Notes under the pieces: model-generated
The model's database searches: none
What the model saw: the letters and a program-made list of their open reading frames with translations, nothing else
Told to the model about the DNA's origin: nothing
Shown here: in pieces, positions 20,701 through 32,137 of the stretch
How the letters are laid out: every line of letters begins with the position of its first letter
Position numbering within the stretch: position 1 is the stretch's first letter
Origin: Pelodera strongyloides
Taxonomy: Eukaryota > Nematoda > Chromadorea > Rhabditida > Rhabditidae
Direction of reading: 5' to 3'
Assembly (NCBI GenBank): GCA_036852015.1
Contig: JAANDG010000378.1
Location: 1 to 64,000, forward strand
Length of the DNA: 64,000 bases
Position numbers and translations under genes: made by a program

Positions 20701-23700
20701 AGATAGCGTATGGAATGTGGAGAACCGAGATGCATGGGGTGGTTTCTTTATTTGGAACAAAGATGAAGGGGGTCTAAGAATATAAGTTGCTTTAGAGAAT
20801 AGTATTAATGTTTACTACTGTCGGTTACGCCGCCTCCGGCGTCTTTCCATACTTATGCAACGTCTGTAACGTAGATGAAAATACGAATGAAGACATACAT
20901 CGTTCTTAAATTACATGAGAATATTCTAATTTGAGCTGCAGCCCTCTTTTATATCCAAAACGGAACAATTTATTCGAATTTTACTGCCGTAACGTGTGTG
21001 CTAGCGCACACTACAGTTACTCTTTTTGATAATAGGATACAGTTACGTTAAGTTTACCTCTAGTAAAACTTGATCTAGTCGTACCCATGTTGAGCAAGTC
21101 TCGGGTCTCGAGTACTAGATTTCGTCATACTCAATTATCTAGGTAATTAAGTAATTGCGTTAATTATCAATGCTAATTAAATCCAACCTTTTCCCCGTAT
21201 CTGAAGTTGATGTGGTCCATAAAGTATTGATGGGCGCCAATGAGGCCTTGTTCTTCAGCAGTCCAAAATACACAGCGGATTGTTCTGGAATTAATATAGA
21301 CGTACTGGAAAGCCATTACAAAATTTCTCCCCGTGCGTAGCCTGAACATGTCGGTTGAATAATTTGTCATCTGAAATTGGTCGTCTACACGATCTAGCAC
21401 TTCGCACATCTCCGATCAAGTCATAAAAGATAAAGAGATAAAGAGTACCGGGTTATATCAACCTAATCCGCGGAAACGGCGCACCGGGGTCCAGTTCATT
21501 TCTGAAGCTGGACAGGACACAATGTCATAAGCTCTGCATACTGTACTGATCTACCATTAAAAGGCTCGCTCTATTGAAGCAAACATGATTTAATTCTGGA
21601 AAATACTTCTAGTAACTCATGTAAGTCAGTTTAAAGGGACAGGCCCATCAAAGTAAACCTATATTTACGATACGTTCATAGTGACTATCAAGCATTTTTA
21701 TTACAATATATACAAACTAAATTTCACATTTATTTGCCATGGAAAACTTTTTTCCGATGCGCTCAGCTTAAATGTATACCGTAAAGCCGCAAATATCCTT
21801 GTCGTCAATGCAAATTTATCGTGAAATTATAATGCGATTAAAATTTGCATATATAGCTTTGAAATCTGCAGTTTTATGGTATACATATGCGTTGAGCGCA
21901 TTGTAAAGAAGTTTTCTAGGGCGAATAATGGTGAGATTTAGTTTGTATATATTGTAATAAAAATGCTTGATAGTCATTATGAACGTATCGTAAATATAGC
22001 TTTATTTTGATGGGCCTGTCCCTTTAACCAACCTCTTAGGTCTCAAGTAGGGATTACCCTCGATCAGTTGTTTTATAGCACGCATTGCCGAGAGTGTGGC
22101 GGCACACCCGCCAGCGTCGTCAAGGGCTCCCTAAAATACAAAAATCCGTTTTTTACGTTCATTTATTTTATTCTAAAAATTAGCAAAACATGTTTCTATC
22201 AGTATGCACGTAAACGGGGTATGGGTCCTTCCTTAATTGTAGTTATATAAACGCATAATTATATGCAGTATACGCAGGCGCAGGGTAATTAATTAATTGA
22301 ATCAAAAATCGTCTAATTATCTCAATTATAGCCTACCTGCCCAACGTCCCATGAGTCCAGATGCGCAGAAATTAATATAATTTCATTCGGCCTTTCGGAA
22401 CCTTAAATAGTTTTTTTTTTACTAAAAATAGCTCTTTTTCTAAATGACGACTAATTTTTTGCTTTTATTCTCTTAAAGCTTCCTATGTTGACCCCAACAA
22501 CATATGAGTTACAAAGCCTACGTAATTCAAGCAAATTGCCAGGACTGAAAGCTGGCTTACTAAACTAAGCTACCGTAGTTCTAGGTTCTAGTTCTAGGCA
22601 CGGTATGTACATGTATATCTATGACCGCTCATTTCCAACAAAAACTCCACCTTTTATATCAAATACAGTATTCCTTGAAATGGCAGGGAAAGGGGCCCAA
22701 TCTGATTTTATATCCATTTCTATAACAATTCGTCGACCGGATTTATGCCATCTTAGAAGTAATTCGGAACCCGAGGCCGAGAGAGAAGCACACGGGATTG
22801 TGGTATTTACTGTAATAAAAAGTTATTTATTAACTTTTCGTAATCTTAATGGGGTTTCCAAGTATCCCAAAAAATCGGTGTGATTCTGTCAATACTACCG
22901 TATTTCTGCACGAAACTTGCATATATGTATAATATAAAAAATTAAAAAAATATTCGCGTGTAGTTCCAAAATACTGTAAATTTTCACCATACTTGGAAAG
23001 CCCATTAATCGTATTTCTTAACTTTTCAGCTCTCACAATTAGCTTTTTAATCGGACTCTAATTAAAGAATTATTATTTGAGAAAGCAAAACTAGAATAAG
23101 AATTTAATAGAATCTGCCATTTCTGTCATTTAGTTGTATGTGGATTAGCAAATAGCTAATTATGATAAATGAGATTACCTCCCATTCCCGTATGCACTTC
23201 TGCACCATTAGATGGTGTGATTGATTTGACTAACAACCCCACGGCGCCCCGTCTCGCTGCCTAAATCAGAATAATTAGACTTCAAGCGGTATAACACCCT
23301 GTTTGTGAAACGTACGTTGGATAACTGCGTTTCCATGTATCACATGCAAATTCTCATATGTTCATGATCTTTTTTCACAGAGACATTTGCATGTAATACA
23401 TGAAGAACGCAGTTGTCCAACGTTTTCTTCCAGCACAAACCTATAACGTTTAAAGCATAACATCTGAGTTTAAAGAGGTAGTTATTATATGTTGGGGACA
23501 AAACAAAATATCAAGAAAAAAATATGCATACCCTCTCCCCTGCCTTTCTGTATTGCTGTGTGATGGAATAGCCTTGCCATTTTTGAGCAAAAACTACAAT
23601 TTTTCCATGTACGTCGGTGGTCTGAAAATAAAAATTTGGTGGATTTTATTAACTTTGGTAAACTCTCTAATTTTACGACATTATCTAGGGACCAGGGTAA

Positions 23701-25866
23701 TCTGCGATATGAACCATTCTTCTGGAGAAGTCAAAATCTATGCTGATTAAAATCTACACCAGTATTTATATTACCGCACAAAAGCTTCGCATCATATGTA
23801 AAAAAAAATGTACGCTTAGTTGCTTCTGTTCTGAATTTCTGAACCTTTTGCTTTTGCGCGATTTATTCCGAGAATCAAATTAATATGTTACCTGTAATTC
23901 AGAGATATCTTCTAAAACAATCGCTTCAGCTTTTATGCGCCCCGTACTCGTGCCCGGTATTGCGAGCATATTTAAAGTTGTCTTCCTTGGTTCTGAAGTA
24001 AAAAAAAGTATTTACTGAAGGGTTTGTTTATTTGTTATTTACTAAATTATGCACATCTACAACGTAAACTTACGGGGCACCGCAGCCAACTTAGCGTCAG
24101 CGGTGTATAATGCAATTCAATTTGGCGCAACTACGGCGCACTTTCCGCGCACCCTCTTCCGCCATAGGCGCGCGGCGCAATCGCGGATCTCGTACATAAA
24201 GGCAAATGCTCACCTAACACAGTCACTCTATCTTCTTTACTTCTTCTAAAGTACGGTATTCCGGTCACTGGTTCCGTGTGCACCCCATCGAATCCAAATA
24301 TTTTCAATTGTTGAACAATCGAGTCAATTGCACTAAAATATATTATTTTTGTGTAGTTCTAGCGTTTAATGCTAGAAAGTGCGTTCTAAGGAGGGAAAGC
24401 GAGCAGGATCGAAAGCGCGCGAATTTTGTGAACTTACAGTTGGCGTAACATTGACGCTGTAAGTGAGGAGAAGTTGCAAGTGATTAATTGCTTTGTACTT
24501 AGGTGTGTGTGTGTTATTTTTATAGTTAGCCGTTCTTAGATAAATTGCACTTGTCTCTCTTATGTTGTTTACTAACACATGCTGCAACTAACATCAGTTG
24601 TGTGTGTGCATTGACCAAGAGCGTCAGCTCTTGGCCATGGTCCAAGGATAAAGTATAATGGCTATATTCTCTGTGTATATATTTAAATATATACATCACA
24701 TAATATACACATAATACAATAATAGAATGGCTAGCGGCGGGGCCGGCCGCTAGCTGATGTAAGTGAGGAGAAGTTGCAAGTGATTAATTGCTTTGTACTT
24801 AGGTGTGTGTGTGTTATTTTTATAGTTAGCCGTTCTTAGATAAATTGCACTTGTCTCTCTTATGTTGTTTACTAACACATGCTGCAACTAACATCAGTTG
24901 TGTGTGTGCATTGACCAAGAGCGTCAGCTCTTGGCCATGGTCCAAGGATAAAGTATAATGGCTATATTCTCTGTGTATATATTTAAATATATACATCACA
25001 TAATATACACATAATACAATAATAGAATGGCTAGCGGCGGGGCCGGCCGCTAGCTAGTTCTACAACGCACTTGTGGCTCAACTGCCCCGCCCTTTCCAAA
25101 AAGTGATATAGGATTAGAAAGGCAAGAGATTTTCTAGTGAACGAACCCAGGGCGCTTAGTAATGTGAAGAAACATAATATTACTTATGTTTTATGTGAAA
25201 CGTACTCTTCCAAATTTTGCGAACCGGCCAATCGAGGTCCAAAATCGTCGCATACATTGGACATCCATTTATGTCCTTCTCCAGATAAGGAATCCGATCG
25301 AAGGATTGATATTACTGATGACTCGGCCTGAATATTTAGAAATAAATAAATAATAAAAAGTTTGATATAAATAAGAAAAGGAAGAGTACTGGATTAGCAA
25401 CCATGATTGAGAAAACGTATTGCACGACATTGGAAACTCGCAGAGTTCTCTCACTATCTCTCGCTCTATCTTTCCTACGATTCTCGTTCCTGCCACGCAA
25501 AACTGTGCTGGTGCGCAGCTAAAACGAGCGCCATACATTCGCCAAGTTCGAGCGATGTCACTGATTGCCCCAAAATCAGCGAAGATGGGGAAGAGTCATT
25601 TTATCTGGTTCTGCAACAATTTCGCATTTTCGTACTGTTTTCGCGCGATATTTTTGCGCCAGGCTTTCGCCGCGCAACATTCGGGTTCAAATAAGACCCA
25701 AAAACGTATAAAAAGTTTGCATAAACAACTTGATCAGAGCAAATATATGATTACAAAAAAATATAAAATATAAAAAATAAGAATTTCGGCTTACCTGATC
25801 TAGAACTGCCTCGACGCTAAGCAAATCACTCTTCAGCATTAGTAATACAAAAAATATGCCAAACAT
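17702..25866 (-). CDS. CPQ: Carboxypeptidase Q-type M28 metallopeptidase, 454 aa, 14 exons
   Basis: Secreted or lysosomal zinc exopeptidase of family M28 (human CPQ/PGCP, 472 aa), expected to release amino acids from dipeptides. Exons in transcript order: 25795-25866, 25206-25327, 24214-24332, 23892-23992, 23532-23621, 23179-23260, 22651-22809, 22337-22401, 22033-22130, 21188-21284, 19625-19711, 18456-18533, 18030-18126, 17702-17799. The phase agrees at all 13 junctions. Exon 1 encodes a signal peptide (MFGIFFVLLMLK...). Family motifs: DDFGPRLAGSQNLE near 51-63; SAHLDSWDVGQ with zinc ligand H262; GALDDAGG with bridging D274; TAEEQG with base E313 and ligand E314; SETDQG with ligand D343; NFHHAAND with ligand H420. 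All ligands are kept, so it should be active. Oddities: exon 8 has an AAG acceptor, the exon 9 donor abuts a MITE, and the stop codon lies in a MITE target site. Introns are packed with MITEs and a LINE fragment. Confidence 0.95.
17811..17835. repeat. CACGTGG-family MITE left-end scrap in carboxypeptidase intron 13
   Basis: AAAGCTGTATGACACGTGGT then TTGTG matches the left end of the TTAA-AGTGATACGACACGTGG family. The rest is not evident. Confidence 0.5.
18814..19452 (+). pseudogene. Non-LTR retrotransposon (LINE) 3' fragment
   Basis: A 149-codon frame (18814-19263) resembles the C-terminal end of Jockey/CR1/RTE-type reverse transcriptases. It has the thumb-like text LYVRSILESGSVVFNPY, then LERIQRMFTRR, ending in a basic tail. 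It lacks the catalytic YxDD region and is 5'-truncated, as usual for LINE insertions. The 3' flank ends in a TTATTATTAT microsatellite tail. It sits antisense inside carboxypeptidase intron 11. The tail sequence (TATAACACAAACTGCACGTT) recurs at 47691 and 57339, so the family was active more than once here. The exact clade is not determined. Confidence 0.8.
19445..19545. repeat. GGCACCAAAT/CATAGGAT palindrome fragment
   Basis: TATCCTAAGCAAATTTTTGATGCCC ... GGCACCAAATTACCTAGGATACATAGGATA resembles 14370-14465 and the outer arms of the hairpin at 43748. Confidence 0.5.
19724..20310. repeat. CACGTGG-family TTAA MITE (host), interrupted by a second MITE
   Basis: Left part from TTAA-AGCGATACGTCACGTGG (19728) to CACAGTT. 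It resumes as AACCACATGTCGTGCCGCT at 20289. The interruption is the 408-bp palindrome at 19877-20284. The left TTAA lies 10 bases from the acceptor AG of carboxypeptidase exon 11. Confidence 0.75.
19873..20288. repeat. AGGGTCAGGCCC-family TTAA palindrome, 408 bp
   Basis: Near-perfect inverted arms of about 200 bp (AGGGTCAGGCCCATTTC ... GAAATGGGCCTGACCCT), flanked by TTAA on both sides and inserted in another MITE. No coding capacity. A second copy lies at 50130-50509. Confidence 0.88.
20310..21187. other. Rest of carboxypeptidase intron 10
   Basis: No repeat recognised. An 80-codon plus-strand frame at 20535 has no domain. Confidence 0.45.
21631..22027. repeat. AGGGACAGGCCC-family TTAA palindrome, 389 bp
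   Basis: Inverted ends AGGGACAGGCCCATCAAAG and TTTGATGGGCCTGTCCCT, flanked by TTAA (21631-21634, 22024-22027), with long diverged arms. Related to the AGGGTCAGGCCC family. It lies in carboxypeptidase intron 9, and its TTAA starts 5 bases beyond the exon 9 border. Confidence 0.85.
22849..23006. repeat. GGGGTTTCCAAGTATCCC-family MITE in carboxypeptidase intron 6
   Basis: Inverted ends ATGGGGTTTCCAAGTATCCC and CCATACTTGGAAAGCCCAT, with inner text GTGTGATTCTGTCAATACTA shared with 32085, 36545 and 46060. Confidence 0.8.
23285..23460. repeat. GCGGTATAACAC-family MITE in carboxypeptidase intron 5
   Basis: AGCGGTATAACACCCTGTTT at the left, with conserved TTGGATAACTGCGTTTCCAT and, inverted, ACGCAGTTGTCCAACG. 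The right end CCTATAACGTTTAAA is degenerate. Confidence 0.7.
24055..24190. repeat. GC-rich GCGCC-type dispersed repeat in carboxypeptidase intron 3
   Basis: CGGCGCACTTTCCGCGCACC, GGCGCGCGGCGCAATCGCGG. Same character as 13745-13860. Confidence 0.6.
24459..25055. repeat. Tandem duplication, about 300 bp x 2, identical by eye
   Basis: 24459-24755 is repeated at 24759-25055 with a period of exactly 300 and no difference seen. Each unit holds two hairpins: CCAAGAGC-GTCA-GCTCTTGG, and GCTAGCGGC ... GCCGCTAGC. It lies in carboxypeptidase intron 2. Either a very recent duplication or an assembly artefact. Confidence 0.95.
25480..25690. repeat. TTCGCG-type GC-rich dispersed repeat in carboxypeptidase intron 1
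   Basis: Shares ATCTGGTTCTGCA-ACAATTTCGC and GCGCGA-ATTTTTGCGC text with the reverse complement of 62170-62400, and loosely with 52840-52975. Confidence 0.65.
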
Positions 25867-25880
25867 CTGAAACAAGACTT
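25867..25880 (-). other. Probable trans-splice acceptor of the carboxypeptidase gene
   Basis: On the minus strand TCTTGTTTCAG is followed directly by the start codon ATG (25866). An acceptor with no upstream exon and no 5' UTR is the usual sign of spliced-leader addition in nematodes. Confidence 0.7.
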
Positions 25881-25956
25881 TACAAAAAAGACAAAAATAA
25901 CATTTGGGTTTAACATGTAACAGAGCATTTTTTATCAGCTTTTTCATCTAACAATA

Positions 25957-26133
25957 GTGTTAACGGCCGGTACTTGAAACGCATCGTGGACCGCTGATTT
26001 CTTTCGAATTTATGCAAAGTTGCTCGAATTAGCTCGATTTTCATTCTAATTTATGTTCATTTGCATAAGCTGCATAGGAATGCACGTGTACTCGATGTGT
26101 TTCAAAAAACCGGCCGGTTTTCCGCTTTAAATA
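25957..26133. repeat. CCGGCCGG-family MITE upstream of the carboxypeptidase gene
   Basis: Left CGGCCGGTACTTGAAACGCA, right AAACCGGCCGGTTTTCCGCT-TTAA. Any minus-strand promoter must lie in or beyond it. Confidence 0.8.
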
Positions 26134-26785
26134 AAAGTCAAAAAGTTCCAGGTAGATATAAGAATGTCACACTACAGTCATCCCTCCACAAATAATGAAT
26201 CAGATAAAGAGATTAAGCAGAGACCATTTTTTAAAGGAAATAAATTATAAATACTATAATATACTAAAATCTAAATATTTTTCGGATCAAAAATATATTT
26301 TAATAGTTATAATTGTCTGTAAAAGTTCAAAACATCACTAACGATAGAAAAGTGATGAGGTGATAACACAAACAATAATCCGCCTTATTTGCGCTATAAA
26401 AATCATTTGTTATTTATAATGGCTAATGTTATTATAATATTGTTATTTTTTAAGATCATCTAATGTTTGTTGTGTTATATTGTTATCGTCTATCAAAGTA
26501 CTTACGTAAGATCATGCAAAGTGCAAACTAGCTAATGATTTTTATTTCTTATCAGTCTCTTGTTTAGTATAGTATAGGTGTTATCAACTGAGCTTTCTAT
26601 CAACTAACAGACAATCAGCTGTTTAACTAAACGATAACAAGATATTATTAATTTTAAACTAAATAGTACAAATGAAGAGAAAGGATAACATCATAAACAA
26701 GAACCGATAAGATTATGAAAAGAGAATCATATGCTAACTAGTTTTGGTTACTTTACTAACTTGCACTTGCACTGCACCGTACTGT
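26134..26785. other. AT-rich spacer
   Basis: No gene or repeat recognised. Confidence 0.5.
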
Positions 26786-26787
26786 TA

Positions 26788-27328
26788 CATAGGAAATGAG
26801 TGAACCCACTTGGATACGGTTTACTGTTTATTTTTCGTGGGCCTGCCCATTTGGTGACCAACTCGTGACCAAGTTTCATCGAAAATTCTCAGCAGGTGGT
26901 CACCAAACGGTCACGAACCAGTCACCAGATAGTTTTTCGGTAAAAAAACATTTGGTTATGGGCCAACGACTTTGTAAAACGCATACAGGACAACTGCATT
27001 CCCATGTGTTATATGTAGATTTATATAATAGTAGATTGTGAAAATTACGTTTCTATATTCCGTAACATATACACAGGAAAACGAACTAATAGCACCACAA
27101 AAAGTGTCGTTGGCCCGTCACCAAGTTGTTTTTTGCCGAGAAACCATCCGGTGACTGGTTCGTGACCATATAGTGACTAGTTGACGACGGTTTTCGATGA
27201 AGCTTGGTCAGCTGGCTAACGAAAACACCAGTGACCAGTCACCAAATTGGTTCACCCATTTCGTATATAACACACGGCGCTGGTCGAGTATGTGTTTCAC
27301 AAAACACGTGTCATACCGCTTTAATATT
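26788..27328. repeat. GGTCACCAAATGG-family repeat with inner and flanking MITE pieces
   Basis: Many short inverted GTGACCA/TGGTCAC units (GGTGACCAACTCGTGACCAA, CACCAAACGGTCACGAACC). Outer ends GTGAACCCACTTGG and CCAAATTGGTTCACCC are inverted. An ACAGGACAACTGCATTCCCA segment inside and a CACGTGTCATACCGCT-TTAA end at 27308-27324 belong to the CACGTGG family. Confidence 0.65.
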
Positions 27329-27589
27329 GGCAATAATAAAATAAGAAATAATTAATCTATCTTGAAAGAATTGTTTGGTTCGTATGATGTTTTACGGGAC
27401 CAGCCAAAGGAGAAATGAACAAACATAAACAAATTTCCGGATTTCTGCGTTGACACATTGGATTGGACACTACACAAATAAAGATAAATAGACGAAGTAG
27501 AAGAATAATAAAAAAAAATGGAACACTGACACAAGACCTAAGATCTTATGAAATAAGTATATATAAGATAATAAAGGAATAACACAGGA

Positions 27590-27800
27590 AAACGGAGTAA
27601 TTGCCAAAACCACAGAAAACCGTCGCTAGCCCGTCACCAAATGGTATTCACTGACAAAACCATTCGGTGACTGGCTAGTGACTAGTTAGTGACCATTGGA
27701 TGACCGGTGACGACGGTTTTCGATGAAACTTTGTCACGACAAAGTCACCAAGTGGTCATCAAATGGTTGGCCCATGAAAAAAGGTAACCACATGGTTTCT
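27590..27800. repeat. GGTCACCAAATGG-family repeat
   Basis: GCCCGTCACCAAATGG, GTGACTAGTTAGTGACC and ACGACAAAGTCACC in a compact block like that at 59625-59815. Confidence 0.6.
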
Positions 27801-28641
27801 CCGTTTCCTATACCTATGGTCTATGAAACACTCATAGTCACCGTAATTTGCAATAAGATCTCTGCTAATTATTTAAATACTGACGCAGCGCAACCTAATA
27901 AGCACTACTTTGTATAGAACCGTATTTTCACTTTGCATTTACATCGTCTAGGTCTTGGTTAAAAAAGCTGTATTGCAATTTACAAAAGAAAGGAAAGGGG
28001 AAAATGGTGAAATATTGATGTGATAACATAAAATTTAGTTGCACTTATAAGATATCATCACTGATTACGTTCACGTTAATAAAACACGAGGTGTTGATTC
28101 ATCAAACTTGAAATTGATGCGTGTTTTGATTGTTTTTCTGCGAAATTCACGGGATCTCCGAGCATTTAAAGGGATCAACACGTGATTGGTCACGAATGTA
28201 TCCCATTGTGGTTCACCTGTGACTTATGCGCATGTTATGGAGTGGCTAGACCACCGGGCGACAACTTGCATGAAATAAGAAAATATATGAAAAGTACAAT
28301 TTATTTTTTTCTTGCATCTTTTTTTTCATAGTAGAGTAAAAGTATTTTATGTACATATATGGATTTCACTGAATAATTATTATTCTTGGCACGTTTGGAG
28401 ATCGACTGAAACGAATGTGTAAACTATTACTTATTACATGTGACGTATTTATCTTTTTATCTTTTGTGGAATGTTCGAATAAAATGAATAGGAATAGTAT
28501 ACGGTGCAGAATATATTCTTATTATATAAAAGGGTAACCGTAGTGTGCGCTAGCACCCTGTGCTTTACGGAAGTTCAATTTGAATGACATGTTCCGAAGG
28601 TATTCAGCCGCCTGGTTATAAAGGCCTTCAGCCGCCTGGTT
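27801..28641. other. Spacer
   Basis: No gene or repeat recognised. Confidence 0.45.
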
Positions 28642-28838
28642 TTGAAGCGAAATGCCTTCCGGTTTTTGAAACGCATCGAGTACACCAACATTCTTATGCG
28701 TCATATGCAAATGAGCATAATTTAGCATAAAAATGGACCCCAAATCGAGCATAAAAAATGGGCCCCACTTCGCATAAACGCATAAGTATGCAGTGGTCCA
28801 CGATGCGTTTCAGAAACCGGCCGGTATTTCGCTTTAAA
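28642..28838. repeat. CCGGCCGG-family MITE
   Basis: Left AGCGAAATGCCTTCCGG, right GAAACCGGCCGGTATTTCGC-TTTAA, with GAGTACACCAACATTCTTAT inside. Confidence 0.85.
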
Positions 28839-29124
28839 CAATATACCTTGCTAGCCAGCTCCTTACCAAAAAAACGAACCGGTGAGTGATCGATCGTTTA
28901 GGTACGTTTCAGTTACACTGGAAAAAGAAAAGTATTCTACATGCACGATTGGATCTTCTGTATTTCTTATAATCACCATCAGTTAACTTGGTCATAGCTT
29001 TGTATCTTTGTTAGATTTGTAAGGGCCTATACGGTCAAACCGCATTTGGGTCCTAAAACCGGCCGTGCCTTCAATCCAACATCTGTCCAATTACATATCC
29101 ATGCAAATTGTGGGGATTCACTTC

Positions 29125-29174
29125 CCCTCTTCTCTCCCTCCCTATCTCCCTCTCTTTCCCTATCTCTCTTTCTC

Positions 29175-29205
<31 letters not shown>

Positions 29206-29265
29206 GTATCTCTCTCTCTGTATCTCTCTCTCCACCTCCCTCCTCTCCCTCTCTCTGTCATTGTC
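29125..29265. repeat. CT-rich microsatellite
   Basis: CTCT/CCCT/TATCTCTC runs. The poly-SL open frames are artefacts. Confidence 0.95.
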
Positions 29266-29459
29266 ATTTGCATAGAAACAGCTCCAAACCCTCTCATCTA
29301 CCAGCTGCCATGGAGAGATTGACGACGTCTGTCACCAAAAATGGATGTTCCCCGATCCCAAGGAGACAGTTCTATAATGCAGTTCCCCAACTACGGTATC
29401 TATTCCTATCCCCGGCTTGGACTCTTCTTTTTTTGCATTAGGTTACCTGTACAATAAAC

Positions 29460-29705
29460 CCTTACACCGAAAAACCACGGATCTCTGTGGCCATAGAAAA
29501 ACAGTTGGTAACAGTCGGTAAATGGTTTCCTCCGCAAAATTGTCTGGCGTCCTCGCACCGACTATTGGGCAACTAATTAGGGACCAGTATTCATTAGTCA
29601 CGATTATGGCCGCCAAGCGTTCGCCAAATGATGTGGCAGTTTGGCCCACTAAAAAGCGAGAATCGTCACCAAATGGTTCCCCGTGTGTACCGGGTACCAT
29701 AAATC
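29460..29705. repeat. Diverged GGTCACCAAATGG-type repeat
   Basis: CGTCACCAAATGG, TTAGTCACGA and GCCGCCAAGCGTTCGCCAAA resemble the units at 26790 and 59625. Boundaries uncertain. Confidence 0.45.
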
Positions 29706-29929
29706 CATTTACTGAATATTGCAACAAGACCAACAGTCGTCTTTCCTTGACCATGATTAATTATGTTAATTACCTTGACAGCTGCTTGATACATGTGCAC
29801 TAGACTGACCATGCAAAAGGGAACAAAACGTAAAAAATAACCAATCGAACGAAAATTTCGTAAAAGCGCAAATTGTCGTTTGATATAGTCCAACGCGAAA
29901 CTCTGAGGTTTGCGGTGGAAAAGAGTCAG

Positions 29930-30055
29930 GTCCACCTTGCCGCTTAGCCCAGTCGTCGTCTGTTTCTCGCCGGGCTCTCGCCAGATTCTCGCCGGGCCCT
30001 CGCCAGACTCTCGCCAATTTCTCGCGAGCGCTGGAATAAAGGAGCGCGCTGCTGT
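29930..30055. repeat. TCTCGCC iterated GC-rich repeat
   Basis: CTCGCCGGGCTCTCGCCAGA repeats at least four times with small changes, part of the TTCGCG-type dispersed family. Confidence 0.6.
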
Positions 30056-30689
30056 AAAACATGTCTTTATTAAATTTACGCTTCTATTATTAACTTCATA
30101 TTGCCATAACCCTTTGAACCTTTCGAGAAACGCTTAGGATGTTTACTTACCCTTCAACTATTGCGTAGTTAACTGTTTGAAGTTGAAATAGCATTCAAAT
30201 AACAATGTATGTCTGCCGATCTCATGTTTGTACAGCAGTTTAGAATGTTTCCAACCCACGCGAAACTCTGAATTTTGATTTCATTCTCTCCATATTTTTT
30301 TTGCACTTTATTTCTGCAATCCTTATAGAGGATTTATAAGCACTTTCTACGGCTGGCAATGTTGTATGGGGCGTAGACCGTAGATCAATGGCAATTTTTT
30401 TCGGTACAAAATTCTAATTTTGAGTAGTTTTTTCTATTTTCCACTTATTTGTTTTATTTCTTATATTGTTTTTCTGTTTTTCATTAATAAAATGGTTTGA
30501 ACTATTTGTGAACAAAAAACCCCAAACAGGGTAACGTTTCGCTTTAATTGAATATTTGGATACAGTAAAAAAAAAGTTTTTTTTTCAATGTTTGATTATC
30601 TTACTTTTGTTTGCTTTTTCTTATTACTTACTTGCTTCAACTATATTGACCGGGAACATTGTTTTTCACTGGTCATGCTTGAAAAACAG

Positions 30690-30690
<1 letters not shown>
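30056..30690. other. AT-rich spacer
   Basis: No gene supported. GTTTCGCTTTAAT at 30536-30548 is a lone MITE end. Confidence 0.45.
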
Positions 30691-30691
<1 letters not shown>

Positions 30692-30736
<45 letters not shown>

Positions 30737-30923
30737 GAGGGAGAGAGGGAGGATGGAGGAGAGAGAAGGAGGGGGGCTTGGAAATGGAGCAACGTTATAA
30801 ACTTTTCACCCAAGCACTCGAACGTTGAAATATATCCTTTTTTTACCGCTCCTCTCATTTTCTCTCCTTTCTCTTCGTCCTCTCTTTCAATACTCTCTCG
30901 ACCTAACTGTCTCCCTCTCTCCC

Positions 30924-30954
<31 letters not shown>

Positions 30955-31427
30955 GCCAATCTCCCGCTGTGCTTCTTTGAAACCCAGCAACGTTGTACGA
31001 GCCTGCCAGTGCCAACGTCATTCATGACCTCCCTCTCCCCTTCTCTCTCTCCTTCTCTCTCTCCTTCACTCCTTCTCTCTGTCTATCCTTCCCTTCCTCT
31101 CTCTCTATTTTATCTCTCATTCTCTCTCAATCTCCCACTTTCTCCCATTCCCGTGAATCTACAATGTTTTTGCTCATTTTTTCAGAAACCTATGTGGAAA
31201 ATGGGAGTTCGTTCCCATCTGAGACCCAGTGGTCTCTATTTAATTTTAATAAATTATTACCTTTATCGTATTTCTATACAATATTTTATGATAAAATTTT
31301 ACGTATTATTTTCGAAAAACCGACATTTATACCTTCCTCTCTCTTTATCTTCACTAGCTTTAATCCTTCCAATTTTAGTATACCCTGATCACTTTAGGTG
31401 TCATTCTCTGTTCCTCTCTTCTCTCTC

Positions 31428-31458
<31 letters not shown>

Positions 31459-31475
31459 TCCGTCACTTTCCCGCT
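30692..31475. repeat. GA tract followed by CT tracts
   Basis: A GA microsatellite (30692-30775) and CT-rich runs (30850-31145, 31405-31460) face each other and could pair as a large imperfect hairpin. Overlapping open frames are composition artefacts. Confidence 0.85.
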
Positions 31476-31974
31476 GAACTCCCCGCAATTGTAGGTTCTC
31501 TGACTGTCACACCTCTATATCTCCCTTGATCTCTTGACCTCTCCCTCAGCCGTCTTATTTGCATACTATCTCCATCCTAATTCCATCCTATTTGCATACT
31601 AACTTGTCCTCAACTCTCAATAACCGCTGCAGATTTTCTTTGATACATGCCGCATCAGATTAGTGCAATTGGATAAAAGAAACCGCGGGGATTAACCTAA
31701 GGAAGCCCTTAGATCTCCTAGTCCCTTAGGTGCTTGTAAGTGTGTTTTCAGCAGGAAAAATTCAAAAAGTTGGTCACTTTTAAATTTTAAGTGGAATTCG
31801 TCAAGAATTGACAATAAGTCCGATAAATATAATAAAACCGCAAAAAAATTGACTTCCTGAAGCTACCGTATATTATGTGCAATTAAATATAGATAACAAT
31901 TGTTCAGAAATTAGAATAGACTGTGTATAGACGCACACCTGGGACCTGGCATACATCCACATTTGCTCTTATTT
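31476..31974. other. Spacer
   Basis: No gene or repeat recognised. Confidence 0.45.
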
Positions 31975-32137
31975 TATGGGGTTTGCTAGTATGCTGAAAA
32001 ATTACCGTATCTTGGAACTACACGAGAATATTTTTTAAATTTTTCATATTTTATATGCAGATTTCGTGCAGAAATACGGTAGTACTGACAGAATCACACC
32101 GAATTTTTGGGATACTTGGAAATTTGGAAACCCCATA
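31975..32137. repeat. GGGGTTTCCAAGTAT-family MITE
   Basis: Ends ATGGGGTTTGCTAGTATGC and GATACTTGGAAATTTGG..CCCCAT, with inner TACGGTAGTACTGACAGAAT. Confidence 0.8.

Noticed and set aside
24459..25055. Spliced-leader RNA genes in tandem
   Set aside because: The repeat carries hairpins, but I see no leader-like GGTTTAATTACCC followed by a donor, nor an Sm site in the right place.
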